DNA of 5,066 nucleotides from CAZGXQ01 sp964530195 (GCA_964530195.1 CAZGXQ010000017.1:1-5066); one strand, 5' to 3'. Shown: positions 1 through 4,752, counted from the stretch's first letter. A program made the numbers and translations. The notes: a model not told the origin generated them from the sequence alone.

Positions 1-342
1 TATAATTACTCCATCTGCAGATTTTGTCATAATCACATTTCTTCCAACATAATCTGAACCTGTATAAACTATTACATCAAAAACATCTATAGGAAGTTTA
101 TAAACTCTCAAATGCTCTCTTTCTGAAGAAGCAGGTGAAAATCCAATTACAAATCCCCCTACCTCCTTACACCCTAAAGCAACATAATAAGGAACTCCTG
201 TAGTAGCCCCGGTCACAAGATTACACCCTTTTTTTGCAATCGCTCTACCTAATTCTTTTGCAATTTCAATTATGTTTTCACAACAAGGTTTTAAAACCGC
301 TGCTCCAGAAACTACAATTTCATATTTTTCTTTCTTCATCAT
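1..342 (-). CDS. SLOG/LOG-like Rossmann protein, TIGR00725-type (3' end outside window)
   Basis: The first 114 codons of a minus-strand gene that continues past position 1. I translated it by hand; there is no stop in frame. The protein begins MMKKEKYEIVVSGAA and shows a Rossmann-like pattern: a first beta strand with VSGAA (residues 11-15), a helix with LGRAIAKKGC (31-40), then LVTGATTGVP (42-51), which is the glycine-rich loop of the family. It continues with GGFVIGFSPASSEREH (62-77), YKLP (81-84) and YTGSDYVGRN (93-102). This is the pattern of the SLOG superfamily (LOG/'lysine decarboxylase-like', TIGR00725 group), thought to bind nucleotides or nucleotide-derived ligands. The PGG/GRIGT-x-x-E segment that would decide catalytic capacity lies outside the window. 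Two ATGs stand in tandem (342-340 and 339-337) and the sequence does not decide between them; no Shine-Dalgarno is visible. The gene starts 18 nt after a structured RNA that has its own promoter, so it may be controlled by that RNA. The family call is from memory of its motifs; the exact activity is unknown. Confidence 0.78.
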   Translation of the reverse strand, partial: MMKKEKYEIVVSGAAVLKPCCENIIEIAKELGRAIAKKGCNLVTGATTGVPYYVALGCKEVGGFVIGFSPASSEREHLRVYKLPIDVFDVIVYTGSDYVGRNVIMTKSADGVII

Positions 343-355
343 CTTTATTTTAAAT

Positions 356-369
356 AAAAAGGAGGGGGA
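356..369 (-). terminator. Possible termination point at the 3' strand of P1
   Basis: On the minus strand the 3' half of the closing stem (CCCCCTCC) runs directly into TTTTTATTT, 5-18 nt before the SLOG start codon. This looks like the 3' arm and U-tract of an intrinsic terminator, but the matching 5' arm is about 120 nt upstream, so termination would depend on how the RNA folds. The U-run is short (five). The site could end a stand-alone RNA or act as a conditional attenuator. The same stretch CCTCCTTTTT resembles the anti-Shine-Dalgarno tail of 16S rRNA. Confidence 0.35.
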
Positions 370-488
370 TCACAACTCCTGCTGTTTTTGGTCTTAGTTT
401 AAACCCAAGTTGGGCCCGCTTGGGGGATATCCCTCGACCTCCAACAGCAAGAATTGCTGCCCAGCGAGAATAATCTCGCTCCCCCTCC
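361..488 (-). ncRNA. Structured RNA of unknown family (small RNA or leader/riboswitch)
   Basis: By hand count 71 of 128 bases are G or C (55%), against roughly 25-30% in surrounding genes, a typical sign of a structured RNA in an AT-rich genome. Read on the minus strand, the ends pair perfectly (GGAGGGGG 488-481 with CCCCCTCC 368-361, closing stem P1). Next to P1 is a perfect 7-bp hairpin AGCGAGA-TTAT-TCTCGCT (480-463). Further in are a CAGCAA/TTGCTG hairpin (459-445), a GGGATATCCC palindrome (424-433), a CCCAAG/CTTGGG hairpin (404-424) and a long-range 9-bp pairing (443-451 with 378-386). A GGGC/GCCC pairing (459-462 with 412-415) could form a pseudoknot. A sigma70-type promoter places the start at about 488-490, where P1 begins, and P1 is followed by TTTTTATTT. 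I see none of the signature motifs of SRP RNA, RNase P, tmRNA, TPP, FMN, glycine or T-box RNAs. That this is an RNA on this strand is well supported; its identity is open. Confidence 0.72.
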
Positions 489-495
489 ACAATAA

Positions 496-525
496 ATTAT
501 CACCTAATTATTGAGTAAAAGTCAA
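496..525 (-). promoter_or_regulatory. sigma70-type promoter for the structured RNA
   Basis: Minus strand: -35 TTGACT (525-520, 5 of 6 to consensus), 18-bp spacer, -10 GATAAT (501-496, 5 of 6). Transcription would start at about 490-488, the exact point where the closing stem of the structured RNA begins. The -35 box starts 10 nt after the tRNA 3' end, so the RNA and the SLOG gene have a transcription start separate from the tRNA. The agreement between two independent signals (promoter spacing and RNA 5' end) makes this the strongest promoter call in the window. Confidence 0.75.
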
Positions 526-535
526 GATTTTTTAA

Positions 536-608
536 TGTCCCTAGCAGGATTTGAACCTGCATCTGGAGCTCCGGAGGCTCCTGTTCTTTCCAATTGAACT
601 ATAGGGAC
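536..608 (-). tRNA. tRNA-Arg(CCG)
   Basis: A full cloverleaf reads on the minus strand: acceptor GTCCCTA/TAGGGAC (7 bp), D arm GTTC/GAAC with GG in the loop followed by A20 (an arginine identity base), anticodon stem GGAGC/GCTCC around the loop CTCCGGA, a 4-nt variable loop AGAT, and T arm GCAGG-TTCAAAT-CCTGC. The anticodon CCG (574-572) reads the Arg codon CGG, and the discriminator base is A. CCA is not encoded, so it must be added by CCA-adding enzyme. The 5' end lies only 4 nt after the stop codon of the methyltransferase gene, so the tRNA is probably cut from a shared transcript or made from a promoter inside that gene's 3' end. CGG is a rare codon type in such an AT-rich genome. Confidence 0.97.
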
Positions 609-612
609 AGGT

Positions 613-1302
613 TTATTTTTGGGCAACCAAATAAATATTAGAGTTTCCTTTTATAAAGAACTCCCCTATTTTTATAATATTAAAGGAAACTTTAAAACAC
701 AACTTTTTCAATTCATCTTTAGAAAAACAATGAAAATAAAAATCTTTAGCCCCCATCCAATCCATCAAAATATCTCCAAAATCAAGTTTTGTTTTTCCTA
801 AAATTTTTAAAATGGAAAATTTCAAAATGAGCTTTTTTATTTTCCATTTTTTTCTTAAGTTCCAAACTGTTAAAATCAAAATTCCTCCTTTTTTCAAAAC
901 CCTTTTTATCTCTTTTAAGACAGAAATTCTAATTTTTTCAGATGGTAAATGATGAAAAACTGCGATTGCATACACTTTGTCAAAAAATTCATTCTCAAAT
1001 GGCAAATTAATTCCATCAATTGTCTGAAAATTAACCCCTAGGTACTTTGATTTTGCAATTTCAATTAATTTCTCTGAAAAATCAACTCCAAAATATTGCG
1101 CTTTTTTTTCTTTGAAAAATTCATACCATTGTCCCCTTCCACAACCAAAATCTAAAATCTTTTCCTTTTCCTTTACATAATCTTTGACTAAAAACTCAGC
1201 CTCTTTCCAGGGTTCTTCTCTTGCTCTTGAAAATCTTTCTCCGATTAAATTATAATCTTTTTGAACCTTTTGAAATAAAAATTTTGCAAAAGAGTCTTCC
1301 AT
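613..1302 (-). CDS. Trm9/ALKBH8-like class I SAM-dependent methyltransferase
   Basis: A 229-residue class I (Rossmann) methyltransferase, probably cytoplasmic. Motif I is LDFGCGRG (50-57), the acidic residue ending beta 2 is D74 (FGVDFS), motif II is IDGINLPF (95-102), followed by YAIAVFHHLP (111-120) and LKKGGILILTVWN (136-148). Several features go beyond a generic methyltransferase and match the Trm9/ALKBH8 group: the N-terminal YNLIGERFSRAREEPW (17-32, compare 'HFSxTRxxPW'), the IAVxHHL segment, TVWN after motif post I, and MDW...FYFHCF...ELKKL (180-201, compare the family's 'VPW...RYYHLF...EL'). Trm9 methylates the carboxymethyl group of cm5U34 in tRNA to give mcm5U. The neighbouring elp3, divergent and sharing the start-codon site, fits such a role. 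ATG at 1302 is the only reasonable start; no Shine-Dalgarno is seen upstream. No Trm112-like partner is in the window. The methyltransferase call is near certain; the tRNA wobble substrate is inference from motifs and context. Confidence 0.9.
   Translation of the reverse strand: MEDSFAKFLFQKVQKDYNLIGERFSRAREEPWKEAEFLVKDYVKEKEKILDFGCGRGQWYEFFKEKKAQYFGVDFSEKLIEIAKSKYLGVNFQTIDGINLPFENEFFDKVYAIAVFHHLPSEKIRISVLKEIKRVLKKGGILILTVWNLRKKWKIKKLILKFSILKILGKTKLDFGDILMDWMGAKDFYFHCFSKDELKKLCFKVSFNIIKIGEFFIKGNSNIYLVAQK
1227..1256 (+). promoter_or_regulatory. sigma70-type promoter for elp3, inside the methyltransferase gene
   Basis: Plus strand: -35 TTGAAA (1227-1232, 5 of 6), 18-bp spacer, -10 TATAAT (1251-1256, 6 of 6). 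Start would be at about 1263, giving a leader of about 38 nt before the elp3 ATG at 1301. A weak purine stretch AAAAGAG (1287-1293) may act as ribosome binding site. The promoter overlaps roughly codons 15-25 of the oppositely oriented methyltransferase. AT-rich sequence yields chance matches, but the perfect -10 and sensible leader length favour it. Confidence 0.55.
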
Positions 1303-2932
1303 GAAATTAACTCGTGAAAAAATTATTGAAAAATTTTTAAAAGAATTATTGAAAAAAGGGGCAAAAAGCCAAAAAACAATTGAAATTTTGAAAAAAGAAT
1401 TTGCTAAAAAATTTAAAATTCCTCTTTTTTCAAATCCTGAACTACTTAAAGCTTATCAAAAACTCATAAGTTCTGGAAGGTTGAAAAAATCAAAAGAAAT
1501 TGAGGAAATTTTGAAAAAAAGACCAATAAGGTCTCTTTCTGGGATTGTAAATATTTCGGTTTTAACAAAACCTTATTTTTGTCCTGGAAAATGTATTTTT
1601 TGTCCCATTGAAAAAGATTTTCCCAAAAGCTATCTTTCTGGAGAACCTGCGGCAGATAGAGCAAGAGCTTTAAATTTTGATCCCTTTTTACAAGTGAAAT
1701 CAAGAGTAAAAACTTTACAAGAAATGGGGCATTCCACAGAGAAAATTGAACTGAGAATAATTGGGGGTACTTGGAGTGTTTATCCAATAAATTATCGCTA
1801 TTGGTTTTTAAAAGAATGCTTTTTAGCTGCAAATAATGGAAGTCAAAAACAAGAAAGAAAAATTAAAAAAAGCCTTTTTGAGCTCAAAAAAGAACTCTTA
1901 AAAGAGCAAAGAAAAAATGAAAAGGCAAAAAATAAAATCGTTGGAATTTCAATTGAAACAAGACCAGATTTTATTTCAGAAAATGAAGTAAAAATTTCAA
2001 GAGAATTGGGGGTAACAATGGTAGAAATGGGGGTACAAAATATCTTTGATGAAGTTTTAGAAAAAAATAAATGTGGATTTAACTCAGAAAAAATTGCTAA
2101 AGCAACAAAAATTCTAAAAGATGCAGGGTTTAAAATTTTGTATCATTTGATGCCAAATTTACCAGGTTCTGACTTAGAAAAAGATCAAAGAATGTTTGAA
2201 ATTATATTTAATGATGAAAAATTTAAACCAGATTGGATAAAAATTTATCCTACAGTAGTAGTAAAGGGATCAAAATTATATCAAATTTGGAAAAAAGGAA
2301 AGTACAAGCCTTATTCTGATGAAGAATTAATTGAACTTTTAATTAAAATCAAAACAAAATTGCCAAGATGGGTGAGGATAACAAGAATAATGAGAGATAT
2401 CCCAGAAAGAAAAATTGTAGCAGGTTGTAAAATTTCAAATTTACGGCAAAAAATCCAAGAAATAATACGAAAAAGAGGATTAAAATGTCAATGTATTAGG
2501 TGTAGAGAAGTAAGGGAAAATTATAATCCAAAAGAAAAAATTTATTTATTTCGCCAAGATTATGAAGCTTCAGAAGGAAAAGAAATATTCTTGAGTTTTG
2601 AAAATAAAGATCGCTCAAAGTTATTTAGTTTTTTAAGATTAAGAGTTCCTTCTCAAATTTTTTCTGGAAAAAAACATTTTCTTCCCATTTTAGAAAATTC
2701 GGCAATCATTAGAGAAATTAAAACTTTGGGAGAATTGGTTCCAATTGGAAAGAAAAAACTTGCTCCTCAACATCGAGGCCTTGGAAAAAAATTGATAAAA
2801 GAGGCAGAGAAAATTGTAAAGGAAGAATTCAAATTAAAAAAAATAGCAGTAATTGCTGGTGTGGGGACGAGAGATTATTTTAGAAGATTAAATTATAGAC
2901 TAAATGAAAGTTATATGATTAAGAAGGTTTGA
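1301..2932 (+). CDS. elp3: Elp3-family tRNA uridine(34) acetyltransferase (radical SAM + GNAT)
   Basis: A complete 543-residue Elp3. After a basic N-terminal helical part (1-78) comes RPIRSLSGI (74-82) and the Fe-S motif FCPGKCIFCP (93-102), with C94, C98 and C101 as C-x3-C-x2-C, the form seen in bacterial Elp3. The radical SAM core follows: SYLSGEPAA (110-118), ELRIIGGTWS (150-159), GISIETRPD (215-223), VEMGVQN (241-247) and YHLMPNLPGS (281-290). RITRIMRDIP (359-368) and the Cys-rich KCQCIRCREV (395-404), a probable zinc site, lead into the GNAT domain (about 440-543). That domain has AIIREI (468-473), the acetyl-CoA loop QHRGLG (490-495) and IAVIAGVGTRDYFRRLNY (515-532). Elp3 uses SAM radical chemistry and acetyl-CoA to put a carboxymethyl group on U34 of tRNA. 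Other Elongator subunits are not needed in bacteria and none is present here. All key motifs look intact. The ATG at 1301 interlocks with the divergent methyltransferase start. The stop is TGA. Confidence 0.96.
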   Translation: MKLTREKIIEKFLKELLKKGAKSQKTIEILKKEFAKKFKIPLFSNPELLKAYQKLISSGRLKKSKEIEEILKKRPIRSLSGIVNISVLTKPYFCPGKCIFCPIEKDFPKSYLSGEPAADRARALNFDPFLQVKSRVKTLQEMGHSTEKIELRIIGGTWSVYPINYRYWFLKECFLAANNGSQKQERKIKKSLFELKKELLKEQRKNEKAKNKIVGISIETRPDFISENEVKISRELGVTMVEMGVQNIFDEVLEKNKCGFNSEKIAKATKILKDAGFKILYHLMPNLPGSDLEKDQRMFEIIFNDEKFKPDWIKIYPTVVVKGSKLYQIWKKGKYKPYSDEELIELLIKIKTKLPRWVRITRIMRDIPERKIVAGCKISNLRQKIQEIIRKRGLKCQCIRCREVRENYNPKEKIYLFRQDYEASEGKEIFLSFENKDRSKLFSFLRLRVPSQIFSGKKHFLPILENSAIIREIKTLGELVPIGKKKLAPQHRGLGKKLIKEAEKIVKEEFKLKKIAVIAGVGTRDYFRRLNYRLNESYMIKKV

Positions 2933-2936
2933 CCGT

Positions 2937-2964
2937 TTGCGTTTTTTAGAAAATATTGTATAAT
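2937..2964 (+). promoter_or_regulatory. Possible promoter for the small membrane protein gene
   Basis: A perfect -10 TATAAT (2959-2964) stands 16 bp after TTGCGT (2937-2942), which keeps only the TTG of a -35 box. It lies in the 49-nt gap after the elp3 stop, where I see no terminator. A start 6-7 nt downstream (2970-2971) would fall on the Shine-Dalgarno itself and leave a leader of about 11 nt, unusually short. It may therefore be a real minimal leader, or a chance match with the gene read through from elp3. Confidence 0.45.
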
Positions 2965-2968
2965 TTTT

Positions 2969-2975
2969 AAGGAGG
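2969..2975 (+). promoter_or_regulatory. Perfect Shine-Dalgarno AAGGAGG
   Basis: AAGGAGG followed by TG, fully complementary to the usual 16S 3' tail, 6 nt before the ATG at 2982. It fixes the start of the small membrane protein. No other start in this window has a site of this quality. Confidence 0.88.
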
Positions 2976-2981
2976 TGAAAA

Positions 2982-3338
2982 ATGGATTGGAGAGTGGTCG
3001 TAGGTGAAGTAACTGTTGGAGTGATAGTTGGTTTTGGGCTATTGATTTTTAATCGAGCCAATATTGAGGCTTTTAGGTTGACCGAAAACTTTCCTCTAAA
3101 TTCGAAGATTTTGACACAATTTTCGTTGGGCTTAACTACGTTTTTAATTGTGGGTGGATTTTTATTTTTCCTGATTATCTTTTCTCAGCCTTACTTTCCT
3201 CTAAATTGGATCGTGCCATTCTTTGCTGCTCTTTTGGGTCTTTCACCGCTTCTCAAATTAGAACTAAAAAAGCAAGCTAGGAAAGAAACTAAAACAACAG
3301 AGGCAGCCAAGATGAGTCCTAAAAAGAAAGAGGGGTAA
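2982..3338 (+). CDS. Small membrane protein of unknown function, three predicted helices
   Basis: A 118-residue protein I do not recognise. Hydrophobic stretches at about 5-24 (VVVGEVTVGVIVGFGLLIF), 47-69 (FSLGLTTFLIVGGFLFFLI and on) and 74-92 (NWIVPFFAALLGLSPLLKL) look like three membrane helices. A very basic soluble tail follows (93-118, with KKQARKETK and SPKKKEG). By the positive-inside rule the tail should be cytoplasmic and the N-terminus outside. There is no cleavable signal peptide or lipobox. The gene is real: it has a perfect Shine-Dalgarno, a -10-like element and a terminator that begins within its last codons. Hand-counted GC is about 38% (135 of 357), clearly above elp3 and metK, which may mean different ancestry or just membrane-protein codon content. 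It follows elp3 by 49 nt on the same strand, and convergent metK lies after it. Nothing in the sequence ties it to tRNA modification. Confidence 0.8.
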   Translation: MDWRVVVGEVTVGVIVGFGLLIFNRANIEAFRLTENFPLNSKILTQFSLGLTTFLIVGGFLFFLIIFSQPYFPLNWIVPFFAALLGLSPLLKLELKKQARKETKTTEAAKMSPKKKEG

Positions 3339-3354
3339 TTTGCCCCTCTTTTTT
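3324..3354. terminator. Bidirectional intrinsic terminator between convergent genes
   Basis: A 9-bp stem AAAGAGGGG (3327-3335) / CCCCTCTTT (3343-3351) with a 7-nt loop TAATTTG, extendable by three weaker pairs to 3324/3354. On the plus strand it runs into TTTTTTGTTTTT, ending the small membrane gene; on the minus strand the stem runs into TCTTTTTAGG, ending metK 23 nt after its stop codon. The TAA stop of the membrane gene (3336-3338) lies in the loop, so the 5' arm encodes the last residues of that protein. Confidence 0.92.
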
Positions 3355-3376
3355 GTTTTTAAACAATAGAAAAATT

Positions 3377-4534
3377 TTAACTCTTTAACAAATTGAAAAG
3401 AGTTTTAACTTTATCTGTTTTTTCCCAAGTAAACTCTGGCTCTTTTCTTCCAAAATGACCAAAACAAGCAGTTTTTTTATAAATTGGTCTCAAAAGATTT
3501 AGTTGATTTATTATTCCACCTGGGCTTAATTCAAAAATTTTTGGAATGACTTTTAAAATTTTCTCTTCTGGAACCTTTGCAGTTCCAAAGGTATCAATAT
3601 CAAATTCTGTAGGTTTTGTTCCTCCAATAACATAAGAAATCCTAACCAAACACTTTTCTGCTAATCCTGCAGCCACTATATTTTTTGCAATATAACGTGC
3701 CATATAAGCTCCGGATCTATCAACTTTTGTTGGATCTTTTCCAGAAAAAGAACCTCCTCCAACTGGAATTCCTACTCCATAACTATCAATAACCAACTTT
3801 CTCCCGCTCAAACCAGTATCTGAAACCGGTCCTCCAATTACAAATCTTCCGGTATTGTTAATATAAAATTTAGTTTTTTTGTCTATTAAATTTTTACAAA
3901 CTGGAATTATCACTTCTTTAATAATTTCTTTTCGAATTTTTCCTATTGAAATGTTGGGATCGTGCTGAGCGGCAATAACAATGCTATCTGCTCTTTTTAC
4001 TTTTTCCCCCTCGTATTCTAAAGTAATTTGAGTTTTTCCATCTGGTCTCAAGTAGGGCAAAATTTTTTTCTCCCTCACTTCTTTCAATCTTATTGCTAAT
4101 TTGTGAGCTAAAGAAGTTTGTAAAGGCATAAATTCTGGAGTTTCGTTTGTAGCATATCCTATACAAGAGCCTTGATCTCCAGCTCCTTGTTTTTTTGTCG
4201 CAGTCTTTCTCACGCCTCTTGCAATATCTGGAGATTGCTCAGAAATTGTATTTAAAACTCCAACTGTATGACCATCAAAACCATATTCTGGTTTATCATA
4301 GCCAATTTCTAAAATTGTTTGTCTTACTATATTATTAATATCTATTCTGGCTTTAGTTGTAATTTCTCCCCCCACCACTACATACCCTTTGGAAACAAAG
4401 ACTTCACAAGCAACTCTAGCATATTTATCTTCTTTAATTATTTCATCTAAAATTGCGTCAGCGATCTGATCTGCTAATTTATCAGGATGACCAGGACAAA
4501 CAGATTCTGCACTTTTAAAGTGTTTTTTTCTCAT
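3377..4534 (-). CDS. metK: S-adenosylmethionine synthetase (methionine adenosyltransferase)
   Basis: A complete 385-residue MetK, the usual length for the bacterial enzyme. It makes SAM from ATP and methionine in the cytoplasm and works as a dimer or tetramer. Family motifs are all present in order: SAESVCPGHPDKLADQ (8-23) with the catalytic/metal HPDK, GGEITTKA (55-62), the loop and ATP motif GAGDQG...GYATNET (117-132), NNTGRFVIGGPVSDTGLSGR (226-245) with the following K, GGGSFSGKDPTKVDRS (259-274) with the phosphate-binding lysines and aspartate, and a C-terminal FGHFGR...FTWEKTDKV (358-376). No key residue appears lost. The start at 4534 overlaps the last 20 nt of the upstream small basic gene in another frame (AATGAG...TTTAA), so translation is probably coupled. 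Upstream sequence is coding, leaving no room for a SAM riboswitch directly before the ATG. SAM is the cofactor of both Elp3 and the methyltransferase, though those genes sit on other transcripts. Confidence 0.98.
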   Translation of the reverse strand: MRKKHFKSAESVCPGHPDKLADQIADAILDEIIKEDKYARVACEVFVSKGYVVVGGEITTKARIDINNIVRQTILEIGYDKPEYGFDGHTVGVLNTISEQSPDIARGVRKTATKKQGAGDQGSCIGYATNETPEFMPLQTSLAHKLAIRLKEVREKKILPYLRPDGKTQITLEYEGEKVKRADSIVIAAQHDPNISIGKIRKEIIKEVIIPVCKNLIDKKTKFYINNTGRFVIGGPVSDTGLSGRKLVIDSYGVGIPVGGGSFSGKDPTKVDRSGAYMARYIAKNIVAAGLAEKCLVRISYVIGGTKPTEFDIDTFGTAKVPEEKILKVIPKIFELSPGGIINQLNLLRPIYKKTACFGHFGRKEPEFTWEKTDKVKTLFNLLKS

Positions 4535-4718
4535 TTAGTTTTAAAATTTCTTCAATTGGATAGTGGGGTGCAATTTTTAAAATTTTTTCTATTATCTTTT
4601 CTTTTTCCTCTTTTGTTTTAGCTTTCAAGTATTTTTGTTTTAACTTTTTGATCTTTTCTCTCCTTTTTTGTTTTCTCCTTATTTGAAATTGCCTTCTTTT
4701 TGGAGTTTCTTTTGCCAT
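4515..4718 (-). CDS. Small, very basic helical protein of unknown function
   Basis: A 67-residue protein: MAKETPKRRQFQIRRKQKRR at the start, then IKKLKQKYLKAKTKEEKEK, then IIEKILKIAPHYPIEEILKL. The first 35 residues are about half Lys/Arg. The middle looks like a continuous amphipathic, possibly coiled-coil helix, and the end is a short less charged helix after Pro-His-Tyr-Pro. The pattern (MA-K..RR..IRR.KKR, then 'KAK.E.EKEKI.EKI.KIAP') recalls small conserved proteins of candidate phyla, perhaps related to DUF6800, but I cannot confirm this. An RNA- or ribosome-binding role would fit the charge and is only inference. It overlaps metK by 20 nt and lies 34 nt after the uracil-DNA glycosylase gene, so the three are probably one transcript. 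ATG at 4718 has no clear Shine-Dalgarno. The coding structure and coupling to metK make it a credible gene. Confidence 0.75.
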   Translation of the reverse strand: MAKETPKRRQFQIRRKQKRREKIKKLKQKYLKAKTKEEKEKIIEKILKIAPHYPIEEILKLNEKKTL

Positions 4719-4752
4719 ATTTTTAAAACTATTTTATTGTTTTATCAAAAAC

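Noticed and set aside
361..376. A second tRNA-like end (GGAGGGG/CCCCTCC as acceptor stem)
   Set aside because: The segment before CCCCCTCC (GGAGTTGTGATCC) has no TTCRANT T-loop, and no anticodon arm or D arm can be drawn.
397..433. Palindromes GTTTAAAC and GGGATATCCC as protein operators
   Set aside because: They lie downstream of the promoter within the structured RNA and are better explained as RNA stems or by chance.
361..488. Identity as SRP RNA, 6S RNA, RNase P RNA, tmRNA or a common riboswitch
   Set aside because: The SRP tetraloop/asymmetric loop signature (GGTCAGG...GGAAGCAGCC), the RNase P GAGGAAAGTC core, a tmRNA T-arm, and TPP, FMN, c-di-GMP, glycine and T-box boxes are all absent on both strands as far as I can read. 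The small hairpin next to P1 on the 5' side also does not fit 6S.
674..702. Possible tRNA promoter (TTGTGT-17-TATTAT, minus strand) within the methyltransferase 3' end
   Set aside because: The -35 matches only 3 of 6 and such boxes are expected by chance in AT-rich sequence; not enough to annotate.
619..801. Plus-strand open frame of 60 codons
   Set aside because: It lies antisense within the well-supported methyltransferase gene and its product (Phe/Lys/Ile-rich) shows no domain or start signal.
1464..1832. Minus-strand open frame of 122 codons
   Set aside because: Antisense to the Fe-S core of elp3; the sequence is a low-complexity Leu/Phe/Ser product expected from the reverse of a Lys/Glu-rich gene.
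3984..4166. Minus-strand open frame of 60 codons
   Set aside because: Same strand as metK but another frame, fully inside conserved metK motifs; no start signal or recognisable domain.
4535..4752. SAM riboswitch upstream of metK
   Set aside because: The upstream 200 nt are coding sequence of the small basic protein plus a 34-nt AT-rich gap; there is no GC-rich structured leader.
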